Origin: a virus
IMG/VR virus record: IMGVR_UViG_3300013132_003067
Coordinates: 1 to 44,461 of that record
DNA: 44,461 nt
Reading direction: 5' to 3' (one strand)
The notes under the pieces are model-generated. The model worked only from the letters and a program-made list of their open reading frames with translations. It had not been told where the DNA came from and did no database searches. Both the position numbers and the translations under genes were made by a program. This document shows, in pieces, positions 23,241 through 31,442 of the stretch (positions are counted from its first letter, which is position 1; each line of letters opens with the position of its first letter).

Positions 23241-24446
23241 TTACTGTTTCGTTTTAATTAGATTTTTTTCATATGATTCGAGATGATTGATTGTAATAAT
23301 AAACATATCAAGTTCAAATTCACCCACTTCGCCGCTTTCTTTAATGATTAATGGCATTTGAGTGAGCAATTGAAAACTTTGTTGTGTTAATTTATTTGGA
23401 TCAAATTTGATAACGATATCATTTTCCCAATCTGGATTATTTCGATATGTCGTAAATACTCGTTTTGATAAATCATATGAAGTTTCTGATTGTTTTTTAT
23501 TTCTAAATTCATATACATGATTGAGCAAAGAATTAGTTGCTGGGTCTACTTCGCTTTCGATATATAAACGATCGCACCATGGTTCCAATGCTTCTAATAA
23601 TTGCATGGAACAATTGTTGATTACGTATGCAATATTATATTTAGGTACAACAATTGGCTCCATTAAGGCAGTATGATTTACACTAGACCCCCATTTGCGA
23701 ATAAATTCCATCGTTGAACGATCCATCGCAGATTTCCACGCAGCGTGGCGATCAGCATCTCCATCAAAACTTCCAGCACCCCGACCCGTCAAATGATATA
23801 CTAACGAATTCCATGGCTGTACAAATTTATAACCTGCTAACTGCATTCGATTAAAGATATCCGAATCCTCTCTGCAAGAATGGAGTATTGGATCATGTCC
23901 CCCCAATTCCATAAAATCCGTTTTATACATCATCCATGGTGCAAATATACCGTTAGTAATTTTAGTATCTGATAAATGTTCTTCAACGTATTGTTTAAAT
24001 TCATCTCGTTTAAATTCTTCTGGCCACATTCCGAGATCAAGAAGTATTTTTTCTCCCCCATTAGGATGAATTGGTGGTTCAATTCGAGTTGAACACACTA
24101 CAGTTTGTGGTTCTAGATGTTCAAATGCTTTTAAGTCTGCATCTTTGCCTAACATCATATCAGCATGAAATATCATAAACACATTCGTAGTGGAATTTTC
24201 AATACAATAATCATATGCTTTGCCAATACCATACAAGCTATTACCTAAATCCGGATTAACGAAATATATTATCTTATATTCATCTTTTACTTGCTCTAAC
24301 CATTCAACCGTTCCATCTTCATCCGAATCAACAAAAATGATAATATCATGATCTTTTCGATGTGCATTTTCGCGAATGGATGGTATACAAGTTTTTAGAT
24401 AACGTAAATTTGATTTACTAGGTATACAAAATGTTATTTTATCCAT
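23241..24446 (-). CDS. Family 2-type glycosyltransferase
   Basis: A 401-residue protein. The GT-A fold begins ITFCIPSKSNLRYLKTCIPS, and DIIIFVDSDEDG, MIFHADMML and the acceptor-side REDSDIFNRM follow. A long C-terminal extension from about 270 has no recognised domain. It transfers a sugar from a nucleotide-sugar to a glycan or protein, in the cytoplasm or at the membrane face; no membrane helix is seen. It is last in the sugar cassette, overlapping the methyltransferase upstream by 8 bases. Confidence 0.82.
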   Translation of the reverse strand: MDKITFCIPSKSNLRYLKTCIPSIRENAHRKDHDIIIFVDSDEDGTVEWLEQVKDEYKIIYFVNPDLGNSLYGIGKAYDYCIENSTTNVFMIFHADMMLGKDADLKAFEHLEPQTVVCSTRIEPPIHPNGGEKILLDLGMWPEEFKRDEFKQYVEEHLSDTKITNGIFAPWMMYKTDFMELGGHDPILHSCREDSDIFNRMQLAGYKFVQPWNSLVYHLTGRGAGSFDGDADRHAAWKSAMDRSTMEFIRKWGSSVNHTALMEPIVVPKYNIAYVINNCSMQLLEALEPWCDRLYIESEVDPATNSLLNHVYEFRNKKQSETSYDLSKRVFTTYRNNPDWENDIVIKFDPNKLTQQSFQLLTQMPLIIKESGEVGEFELDMFIITINHLESYEKNLIKTKQ

Positions 24447-25101
24447 GATTCTTTAATTCTAAAATAAGGTGAGTAACTCCTGGTCTCGTATCCCATGTTT
24501 TAACATCTGAAATATATAACGGTGTATATTCGCACATTTGTTTGTATGTTTCCAAAGATGCATTAAACGGATCTCCAGGTGAATATTTTTTAGATGGAAT
24601 TACTTCCGGAATATAATGACCATTGACTGCATATTGAAGTACTATGATACCAGTAGGTTTAAGTGTCTTTGCCCATTGGTTCAAACAATATATTGGATCA
24701 TATGTATGATCAAAAGAATTTGAATAAATTACATCACACGATCCAATCCACTCCTCCTTAATTTCGTGCATATCCCATTGAATTGTAATTTCAGGATAAC
24801 CAAATTTATCTCCAATTTCTGTACCAATAACGGTACAGTTAAGCATATCACCTAATATTTTATTTTCTCTTCCTGATCTTACACCATGGCACAATCCAAA
24901 TGTTGGAACAGAATTTCTTGTTAATACTTCATCTTTAATTTTTGAAAAAATACTGTCTGGATCATTACATCCCGGTCCAAATTTTCTTTCATTTAAAATT
25001 TTTTGATTGGTAACATATAAATCATATTCGGCAGTATAATCAGTTAATAAAAACGTTTTACCTTCTCCTAATTTTTTATAAATTTTTTTGTCTGTTTTCA
25101 T
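24439..25101 (-). CDS. SAM-dependent methyltransferase-like protein
   Basis: A 220-residue protein. The Rossmann-type pattern reads FGLCHGVRSGRENKIL (motif I variant), VIGTEIGD (motif II) and CDVIYSNSFDHTYDPIYCL with NQWAKTLKPTGIIVL (post-I and motif III). It probably methylates a sugar or glycan carrier, in line with its neighbours. The glycine motif is not the usual E-x-G-x-G, so the binding of SAM is less sure. It begins 9 bases after the dioxygenase stop. Confidence 0.7.
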   Translation of the reverse strand: MKTDKKIYKKLGEGKTFLLTDYTAEYDLYVTNQKILNERKFGPGCNDPDSIFSKIKDEVLTRNSVPTFGLCHGVRSGRENKILGDMLNCTVIGTEIGDKFGYPEITIQWDMHEIKEEWIGSCDVIYSNSFDHTYDPIYCLNQWAKTLKPTGIIVLQYAVNGHYIPEVIPSKKYSPGDPFNASLETYKQMCEYTPLYISDVKTWDTRPGVTHLILELKNHG

Positions 25102-25110
25102 ATTTTTACT

Positions 25111-26007
25111 TTATACTAATTTTAAAAAATCACAAAGTGGTTTATACTTTATATCTAACGTATCAAAATCTGATTTTCGCATTTGAAATGTTTGATTGAC
25201 ATCAAAAAATTCAGGATGGCATGCATAATCTAATGTTAACATGGTACGTTCATTATCAATTGGTTTAGTTCCTCTATGCCAACCATTTGTGTCAGCTATT
25301 AATAAATCTCCTTTTTTAGCAGTAAGATATTTTACTTTATCCGCGCCATATAGTTGGTGAATGTCATTCAATTCCCAATTATACTGCCTATTCCAATTGT
25401 ATCCATTTATTTCAAATTTTTTCGTATGACTACCTTCTACATAACAAAATGGTCCTCCGTTGATATCAACATCATTTAAATACACAAAAAATTTAAGGAA
25501 TCTAGGAGAATTTGGATCGGAATGATAGATTTGGGTTCCTCCTGCAGGTAAATTTGTAACAAATGATTTTCTTAAATTACATGTACTTAACATGGGCATA
25601 CAATCTAAGTATGCACCCGCAATATCAATAATAAAATCATTAAATACAAAAGGAAGTATTTCTGGAACATTTAAGAATGGTTGAAATACTTGAATATACA
25701 ATTGATTAGATCTTGCGTCATGTTGCGATATCTTGCTTTGATTTGCTGGATGCGATGCATCAGACAGTATTTCTTCTACTCGTTGATAAAGTGAATCAAT
25801 AATTGATGTATCTAAAAAATTCTCTATTTTAGCATAACCCTTTTCTTCTAATTCCATAGCAATATTAATTGCAGCATCAGATGACTGATAATCAGGGTAT
25901 TGTTGTTTTCTAGAAACATACGCTTGACTATATTTGTTTAAATTTTCATAACCATTAGTTACTGCTCTATGATCTGGCCACGTAACCCATTCTACTGTTT
26001 GATTCAT
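25111..26007 (-). CDS. Phytanoyl-CoA dioxygenase (PhyH)-family Fe/2OG oxygenase
   Basis: A 298-residue protein. The double-stranded beta-helix marks are QIYHSDPNSPRFLKFFVYLN (H-x-D iron ligands), GGPFCYVEGSHTKKF, then DTNGWHRGTKP (second His) and an Arg in RTMLTLDYA for 2-oxoglutarate. PhyH-type enzymes hydroxylate many small substrates including sugars and lipids. Here it may oxidise a cassette sugar, which is inference. The stop-start junction with the next gene is ATGA. Confidence 0.82.
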   Translation of the reverse strand: MNQTVEWVTWPDHRAVTNGYENLNKYSQAYVSRKQQYPDYQSSDAAINIAMELEEKGYAKIENFLDTSIIDSLYQRVEEILSDASHPANQSKISQHDARSNQLYIQVFQPFLNVPEILPFVFNDFIIDIAGAYLDCMPMLSTCNLRKSFVTNLPAGGTQIYHSDPNSPRFLKFFVYLNDVDINGGPFCYVEGSHTKKFEINGYNWNRQYNWELNDIHQLYGADKVKYLTAKKGDLLIADTNGWHRGTKPIDNERTMLTLDYACHPEFFDVNQTFQMRKSDFDTLDIKYKPLCDFLKLV

Positions 26008-26726
26008 AATTTAATCTTTTGTTTAATTTCTTTACTTAATGGAAAATGTTTCATGCTATATGGAGTAGAACAATTGAAATCAAATCCTTCTCCTAAATTA
26101 TGTAATTTAATTTTTGTTTGCAAACTAGTTTGATATAAAATGTTTGCAAAATATTCATGTGCGTCTACAAAACTTTCATACGAATGCAATCCATTATCTG
26201 CATCAATTAAATTGGTACGAAATGAATTATTAGGAGAATCATTTCTATTTTTTCCATGACCGTCAATTCCTACATAATAAAGTTCTGCAGGAAAAAATTG
26301 CATTACAAAATAACACACCCGGCCAGCTACTCCTTCTATTTTACCATACTCTGTATTGTAATAAACAATTTGTTCTTTATATGTTTCAACAAACCGTTTA
26401 AATGTTTCTGATTGATAGAATGGGTGCATTTTTGGTTCAAATGCAAACGTACATGTAGGATTATTTTGTATAAATTCGATTAAATTGGGATGTTCTAAAT
26501 CCACAACATCAGAAAGTGTAACGTGAGTTATATTTGATAGATTTCTAACTTCATCATTTAAATAAAAAAAACTAGTAGTTACTATTGCGTCTACATCTAA
26601 ATTTTTCCAATTTACTAAATTAACCGATGGGCCTGAACCCATTACTAATATTTTTTTATTTGTAAATTTTTGCGTAAACGTTTCTTGCGATATAGAAGTT
26701 GAATTTGATTCTAAAAATTTTATCAT
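26004..26726 (-). CDS. DUF115/MptE-Maf-like protein
   Basis: A 240-residue protein. KKILVMGSGPSVNLVNW is the glycine loop characteristic of the DUF115 family, and a later ELYYVGIDGHGKN matches its second conserved strand. This family includes archaeal MptE and the Maf flagellin glycosylation proteins that attach nonulosonic acids. In a cassette with nonulosonic acid enzymes a Maf-like transferase or an assembly role is attractive, but the protein lacks the long Maf extensions. A B-type motif lies directly upstream within the cytidylyltransferase 3' end. Confidence 0.62.
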   Translation of the reverse strand: MIKFLESNSTSISQETFTQKFTNKKILVMGSGPSVNLVNWKNLDVDAIVTTSFFYLNDEVRNLSNITHVTLSDVVDLEHPNLIEFIQNNPTCTFAFEPKMHPFYQSETFKRFVETYKEQIVYYNTEYGKIEGVAGRVCYFVMQFFPAELYYVGIDGHGKNRNDSPNNSFRTNLIDADNGLHSYESFVDAHEYFANILYQTSLQTKIKLHNLGEGFDFNCSTPYSMKHFPLSKEIKQKIKL

Positions 26727-27397
26727 AACCTTTTATATAAATATTCTCCTAATCGAAATTGCCATTCGTAATCTATGTCAAATGCTTCTAATTCGTTCAT
26801 GACAAATAACTCCGGAGAGGGTGGAGAAACCGTATCCATCCAATATCCGTCTTTAATAATATCTAATCGACTTGCATATAAACAATGTGCTGCTTCGTAT
26901 ATTGGTTCTACAAACTTCGTATTCATAATACAAGCGCCTTCCCAATCTGTAATGGCTTGTCCTCGTTTGTCCCAATAATATGTTTTCTTTTCAAATACTG
27001 CAAAAGCTCCATCTTTATCAGATTCAATAAATGACTGAATAAAATTATCAATCGTTTCAATTGTCAATATTGGATTACATGCACTTATTAAGACTACATA
27101 TTTAAATGGCAATTTATCGTGCCATTCGTAAATCAATTGCATATCAGTTTCTGCAAATGCCGATTCCTTTGATCGATTAAAAATATTGATTTCATATTTT
27201 TTACCTACTTCTTTTAATTCATCTTCGTATGCCGAAAAATAAATGTTTGATTTAGGAATAATAGTTGAATTAGATAATTTTTCAAATAAAATATCCGTTA
27301 ATGTAGTTTCAGCAAATGGTCGTAACATTTTACCTGGGACGCGTTGTGACCCCATTCTAGCTTGCACTAATATGCATATATCTTGTATCTGTTTCAT
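26723..27397 (-). CDS. Acylneuraminate cytidylyltransferase-like (CMP-sugar synthetase)
   Basis: About 224 residues from MKQIQDICILVQARMGSQRV. This start overlaps the upstream stop as ATGA. The nucleotide loop VQARMGSQRVPGKML and the strand KYVVLISACNPILTIETIDN fit the SpsF/NeuA type family that joins CTP to a nonulosonic or related acid, giving CMP-sugar and pyrophosphate. It would activate the product of the NeuB-like synthase of the same cassette. The exact sugar is not readable from sequence. Confidence 0.8.
   Translation of the reverse strand: MKQIQDICILVQARMGSQRVPGKMLRPFAETTLTDILFEKLSNSTIIPKSNIYFSAYEDELKEVGKKYEINIFNRSKESAFAETDMQLIYEWHDKLPFKYVVLISACNPILTIETIDNFIQSFIESDKDGAFAVFEKKTYYWDKRGQAITDWEGACIMNTKFVEPIYEAAHCLYASRLDIIKDGYWMDTVSPPSPELFVMNELEAFDIDYEWQFRLGEYLYKRL
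26731..26745 (-). promoter_or_regulatory. B-type (ATATTTATA) motif inside the cytidylyltransferase gene end
   Basis: The coding strand reads AATATTTATATAAAA, then GGTTATG. It also encodes EYLYKRL, the last residues of the cytidylyltransferase. It may start a second transcript within the sugar cassette. Confidence 0.5.
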
Positions 27398-28725
27398 ATG
27401 TGAAAATAGTTTAAACAATAATAAATTTCTCGTTCGTATACATCGGGTGACCTAAAATATGTAATAAAACTGCCAATTTCTGCATTATTCCAATGTGCAT
27501 ATCTAGGACCTAGTAATATTCGTTTTAATAACTTCTTTGGCAATGATAATGATAAGTATGGAACCGAATCATCTATATATTTTACAAAATCAATACCGGT
27601 ACCATTAAATGATATTTTTGCAAAAACGTATTCATTAATTTTAATATAAATCATAGTTTCATTATAAAATTTTAATTCTGTTCGTTTCCGGTCAAAACGA
27701 TTAAATGATTTTATGCACAAAGAAATTAATTCTAAATCTTCGACAACTGCATCATTTTCAAATGAATATTTTTTATGTCGCAATACGTTATTAACATATA
27801 AATCTCGATCAGCTGAGGTAAAATGCTTATATGGTGCAGATTGCTCTTTAGTTACTAAATCAAAAGATTCATATGAATTTAATAATATTCCTGTAGATGT
27901 ATTTTGTAATTCATTGTATTTGTCACAAGTATCTTTTATATCATTTATTGCTCGATATGGTTCTAAATTTACTAACTTTCCTGCTAAAATATATGTTCCT
28001 GCATGAAGCATAAAGTATGTAGGTTTACAATGAGTTATAAAATTTAATCCAGAATCAAAATAATATTGTTTTTGTTCTTGTGCTTTTTGTAATTTTTCGC
28101 TATTTGAATAATTAGAAAAACATTGTGGATATGCACTTGCTCCTGTATATCCGGTGATTAAGAAATCAATTTTATTATACGAATTTAAAACAGATTTGAT
28201 TGCAAATTTTGCTACAGGAAATGGGCAATCATTAACGTTTAAAACTGTATATTCATTATTATCAATAACACATAATGTATCTACGATTGTGGATGCAAAA
28301 TTAGTTTCCATCTTACCGCAACCAAATGTTTTAGCACAATGTATCGGATTACAATAACCTGCAGGTATGATATTGATATAAACATCGTTTTTTAAATGGG
28401 TACGTACATTTGATTCTAATTCAATAACAGAAAAACCTAGTTGTTCAATGTTTATTTTTAAAAATGGAGTAGAAAATTTATGTATTAATACCGGAATCTC
28501 TTTGTTGAGTTTTTCTAATGTTAGTTTACTTAAATGATCTGGATGTATGTGTGAAACATAAATATAATCAATATCATTTAATAAATCAAAATCAAAATTG
28601 GGCAACGGCGGATACATATACCAAGATCCGTAATATTCTCCATCAACTAACCACGGATCGGTCAAAATTTTAATACCATTTGCTTGAATAATTTCACAAG
28701 CGCCATTTAAATGGGTTATTTTCAT
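27394..28725 (-). CDS. MBL-fold hydrolase-like protein resembling UlaG/CMP-Neu5Ac hydroxylase core
   Basis: A 443-residue protein. It begins with MKITHLNGACEIIQANGIKI and LTDPWLVDGEYYGSW, followed by the metal motif YVSHIHPDHLS (HxHxDH). A conserved C-terminal GPRYAHWNNAEIGSFITYFR ends it. The start and the HxHxDH block recall the metallo-beta-lactamase portion of UlaG and of animal and bacterial CMP-N-acetylneuraminate hydroxylase; the Rieske iron-sulfur domain of the latter is absent. Placed beside the CMP-sugar synthetase, it may act on a CMP-nonulosonate or on another cassette sugar. It could instead be an unrelated lactonase. Confidence 0.72.
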   Translation of the reverse strand: MKITHLNGACEIIQANGIKILTDPWLVDGEYYGSWYMYPPLPNFDFDLLNDIDYIYVSHIHPDHLSKLTLEKLNKEIPVLIHKFSTPFLKINIEQLGFSVIELESNVRTHLKNDVYINIIPAGYCNPIHCAKTFGCGKMETNFASTIVDTLCVIDNNEYTVLNVNDCPFPVAKFAIKSVLNSYNKIDFLITGYTGASAYPQCFSNYSNSEKLQKAQEQKQYYFDSGLNFITHCKPTYFMLHAGTYILAGKLVNLEPYRAINDIKDTCDKYNELQNTSTGILLNSYESFDLVTKEQSAPYKHFTSADRDLYVNNVLRHKKYSFENDAVVEDLELISLCIKSFNRFDRKRTELKFYNETMIYIKINEYVFAKISFNGTGIDFVKYIDDSVPYLSLSLPKKLLKRILLGPRYAHWNNAEIGSFITYFRSPDVYEREIYYCLNYFHI

Positions 28726-28726
28726 T

Positions 28727-29701
28727 TTAACACTTTAATCCAGTTTCAATCAATTCAATCAATTCATCAGTATCTTCTGTTACCCATAATGCCGAATTAA
28801 ACTCTGGTCCTGTATATTTTTTGAAATCTTGATGACTTTTATTTGTGTATTGCGGACGTATTTGTAACAAATTAATTTCTGGTACTTGATATGTAAAAGG
28901 CAATTCGGTTACTGCTAACATATCTTCATGCAATTTTTCTCCGGGTCGAAGACCTATTAATTCTGTTTTAGGTTGTTTATTTAACATTTTACCTAATGCA
29001 GCTATACATGTTGGCAATGTATAAGAATTAATTTGTGGAACAAATACTTCTCCACCAACTGCATGTTCTAATGCACCCAATACTGTATTAACTGCATCAT
29101 CTAATGTAAATAAAAATCGAGTCATTGCTTCTGATGTAACTTTGAGTGTTTGATTGTTATTAATCATATCCACCCAAAGTGGAATAAACGATCCACGCGA
29201 TGCAATTACATTTCCATATCTAACAGATGCAAATACGGTTGATGTAGAATGATAATCATAATTTGTAAAAATACGCTCAGCAATGAATTTACTCGAACCA
29301 TATACGTTAACTGGTTGACAGGCTTTGTCAGTTGATACTAAAATACACTTTTCAATTCCATTCTCTAATGCAGCTCTTGCAACATTTTCCGATCCGTTGA
29401 TATTTGTTTTTACGCATTCATCAGGATAAAATTCCATATCATCGATACGCTTCAATGCAGCTGTATGTATAATATAATCCGGTTTATGTCTTTGTAGTGT
29501 AACGTTTAATTTATCAAAATCTCTAATGTCGCCAATTACTTTGATAATACTTGCATCTTGTCCAAATTCTAATGCTTGTTTGCCTTCATCTCTGCTATAA
29601 ACAATAATTGTACAATCAAATTGTTTTAATCGTTTAATAAGAGCTTTTCCTAATGAACCGGTACCGCCAGTAATAAATATTTTTTTTCCAGTAAAATTCA
29701 T
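28727..29701 (-). CDS. UDP-sugar 4,6-dehydratase, PseB/CapD-like
   Basis: A 324-residue extended short-chain dehydrogenase. KKIFITGGTGSLGKALIKRL is the NAD(P) loop; DYIIHTAALKRIDDMEFYP, CILVSTDKACQPVNVYGSSK and ASVRYGNVIASRGSFIPLW follow as in PseB and LegB, with LRPGEKLHEDML later. These soluble enzymes remove water from UDP-GlcNAc (PseB with C5 epimerisation), the first step to pseudaminic or legionaminic acids. It lacks the membrane part of PglF/CapD. It is followed in the operon by the MBL-fold and cytidylyltransferase genes. Confidence 0.88.
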   Translation of the reverse strand: MNFTGKKIFITGGTGSLGKALIKRLKQFDCTIIVYSRDEGKQALEFGQDASIIKVIGDIRDFDKLNVTLQRHKPDYIIHTAALKRIDDMEFYPDECVKTNINGSENVARAALENGIEKCILVSTDKACQPVNVYGSSKFIAERIFTNYDYHSTSTVFASVRYGNVIASRGSFIPLWVDMINNNQTLKVTSEAMTRFLFTLDDAVNTVLGALEHAVGGEVFVPQINSYTLPTCIAALGKMLNKQPKTELIGLRPGEKLHEDMLAVTELPFTYQVPEINLLQIRPQYTNKSHQDFKKYTGPEFNSALWVTEDTDELIELIETGLKC

Positions 29702-30318
29702 TATAATGTAACTTTAATAAGTTGTTCAAATCCATGAGATGCATTCAGTGCTTGATTTATTTGAACTTCTGCACACGTACTATACATATCATTAAAGTTA
29801 TGTACATAACGCATAGTTTTATTTGGTAATTTATAATATGTATCACCATGGTGCTCTGCATGAAATATAAATTGTTTTGCTATTTTCTTAAGATTGTTTG
29901 CTATATTTAAAATGTTATCTGTATCTATTTTATCCGAAAAACATGGTATATGAATAAGTACGCCTGCAGTAAAAATAATGTCAAATTGATTTTCGTGAAA
30001 ATATTTATCTAATTCATATATACTCCCATGAATTAAATTTAATTTAGGTAATTTATTTTTTGCATATTCTAATGCATTAGAATTAATATCAAATCCTGTT
30101 AATTCAATTGTAGAATCTAATTCATGAATTTGTCTAAGATTGTATCTGCCAAAACATCCAATTTCTAAAACACTTTTTGGTTTTAATTGTACAATTTGTT
30201 CGGCTAGTTTTTTTCTTCGATCATTTTTAAAATTTTCATATCCCGACCCCGAATATTCTTTTGTATTTTGCCAATGATTTTGTGTTTCTATAAACACTTT
30301 TTTTAAATTTGTTTTCAT
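29701..30318 (-). CDS. Class I SAM-dependent methyltransferase
   Basis: A 205-residue protein. SVLEIGCFGRYNLRQIHEL (E-x-G-C-x-G) is motif I, TGFDINSNALEYAKNKLP motif II, and FDIIFTAGVLIHIPCFSDK motif III. It should methylate a small molecule or sugar of the cassette; the target is not identifiable. It lies between the NeuB-like synthase and the PseB-like dehydratase with one-base and two-base junctions. Thus it is likely to be translated with them. Confidence 0.82.
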   Translation of the reverse strand: MKTNLKKVFIETQNHWQNTKEYSGSGYENFKNDRRKKLAEQIVQLKPKSVLEIGCFGRYNLRQIHELDSTIELTGFDINSNALEYAKNKLPKLNLIHGSIYELDKYFHENQFDIIFTAGVLIHIPCFSDKIDTDNILNIANNLKKIAKQFIFHAEHHGDTYYKLPNKTMRYVHNFNDMYSTCAEVQINQALNASHGFEQLIKVTL

Positions 30319-30320
30319 TT

Positions 30321-31151
30321 TTATCCTCTTAATTTAGTTCTAATTGGTTTTTCTGATTCTGTTACTTGTATGATGCCATCACCATATGCTTCTTCTAATT
30401 CTCGTACGCCTTTAACAAGTTTAATTAGGCCTTGTGGTTCTACTGATGACAAATGATCTGTGCCCCACATTGTACGATCCAATGTTATGTGTCGTTCTAA
30501 TATTGTAGCTCCTAAGTATACTGCTGCTACCGTAGTTCCAATTCTAAATTCATGTCCCGAATACCCTACTTCGCACTTATACTTGTTTTTAAGTGTCGCG
30601 ATGGTACTTAGGTTCAATTCTGCAATGGGTGCAGGATACGTTGAATTACAATGCAATATCGCAAAGTTTTCTGTATGTTTGCGTATCAATGCAATTGCCG
30701 TATCAATTTCTTCTTCTGTACTCATTCCGGTAGATAAAATTAACTTTTTACCACATTGTGCACATGCTTCTACTAATTCATTATTAGTTAACATTGCCGA
30801 TGGTAATTTTATAAACGGAAGATCATATTGCTTCAAAAATTCTAAAGAATTCATATCCCATGGGGATGCTGACCACTTAATGCCCTTTTCTGCACAATAA
30901 CGATCTATTTCATCATATTCTGCTTTTTCAAATTCTACTCGATATTTGTAGTCTAAATAAGTCATCGTGCCCCATGGTGTATCTCGCATGACATTTTTTT
31001 GATGCTCAGGTACGCATACAGCTGGTTTACGTTTTTGGAATTTAACTGCATCACACCCTGACAATGCCGCAATATCAATCAATCGCTTTGCTATGTTTAA
31101 ATCGCCATTATGATTGATTCCAATTTCAGCAATAATGTAAGTTTTTTTCAT
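30321..31151 (-). CDS. neuB: N-acetylneuraminate synthase-like (NeuB family) enzyme
   Basis: A 276-residue protein. The family blocks are IIAEIGINHNGDLNIAKRLI, CDAVKFQKR, WSASPWDMNSLEFL, KLPSAMLTN, LILSTGMST, ILHCNSTYPAP, VGYSGHE and ATILERHITLD with WGTDHLSSVEP. NeuB enzymes condense phosphoenolpyruvate with a six-carbon amino sugar to yield sialic, legionaminic or pseudaminic acid. At 276 residues it keeps the TIM barrel but lacks the usual C-terminal SAF (antifreeze-like) domain of roughly 60 residues, which helps close the active site in dimers. It is probably active, as the barrel is complete by eye. It overlaps the HAD gene as ATGA. Confidence 0.92.
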   Translation of the reverse strand: MKKTYIIAEIGINHNGDLNIAKRLIDIAALSGCDAVKFQKRKPAVCVPEHQKNVMRDTPWGTMTYLDYKYRVEFEKAEYDEIDRYCAEKGIKWSASPWDMNSLEFLKQYDLPFIKLPSAMLTNNELVEACAQCGKKLILSTGMSTEEEIDTAIALIRKHTENFAILHCNSTYPAPIAELNLSTIATLKNKYKCEVGYSGHEFRIGTTVAAVYLGATILERHITLDRTMWGTDHLSSVEPQGLIKLVKGVRELEEAYGDGIIQVTESEKPIRTKLRG

Positions 31152-31441
31152 ATTTCTTCTATTCTTTTTGTTTTATCGCAAATCAATAAATCATATGCAG
31201 GTTTTTGACCCGTAATTAATTTATGATATTTACATCCCCATGTATCTAATTGCATTTTAGTTACATCGAACCAATCTATACCAGTAACTGAACCTCTTGC
31301 GGTCCAATACGTAATGTCATGTCCTTCTTCATATAATATATTGATTTTTTCAATGTTTTCCAAGATGGGGTCTGCTAAATCATAACGACGTTCTCCAGTA
31401 TACATACAAATTGTTTCGTCGATATCTACGTATATATTCAT
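31148..31441 (-). CDS. HAD-like phosphatase domain protein
   Basis: A 97-residue protein. Its start YVDIDETICMYTGERRYDLA holds the DxDET nucleophile motif. GHDITYWTARGS gives the second, and YDLLICDKTKR the last conserved Lys and Asp. Short HADs like this in capsule loci are thought to remove phosphate from sugar phosphates or similar. It may act on NeuB-type products such as a 9-phosphate, which is inference. It overlaps the NeuB-like gene as ATGA. Confidence 0.8.
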   Translation of the reverse strand: MNIYVDIDETICMYTGERRYDLADPILENIEKINILYEEGHDITYWTARGSVTGIDWFDVTKMQLDTWGCKYHKLITGQKPAYDLLICDKTKRIEEI

Positions 31442-31442
31442 G

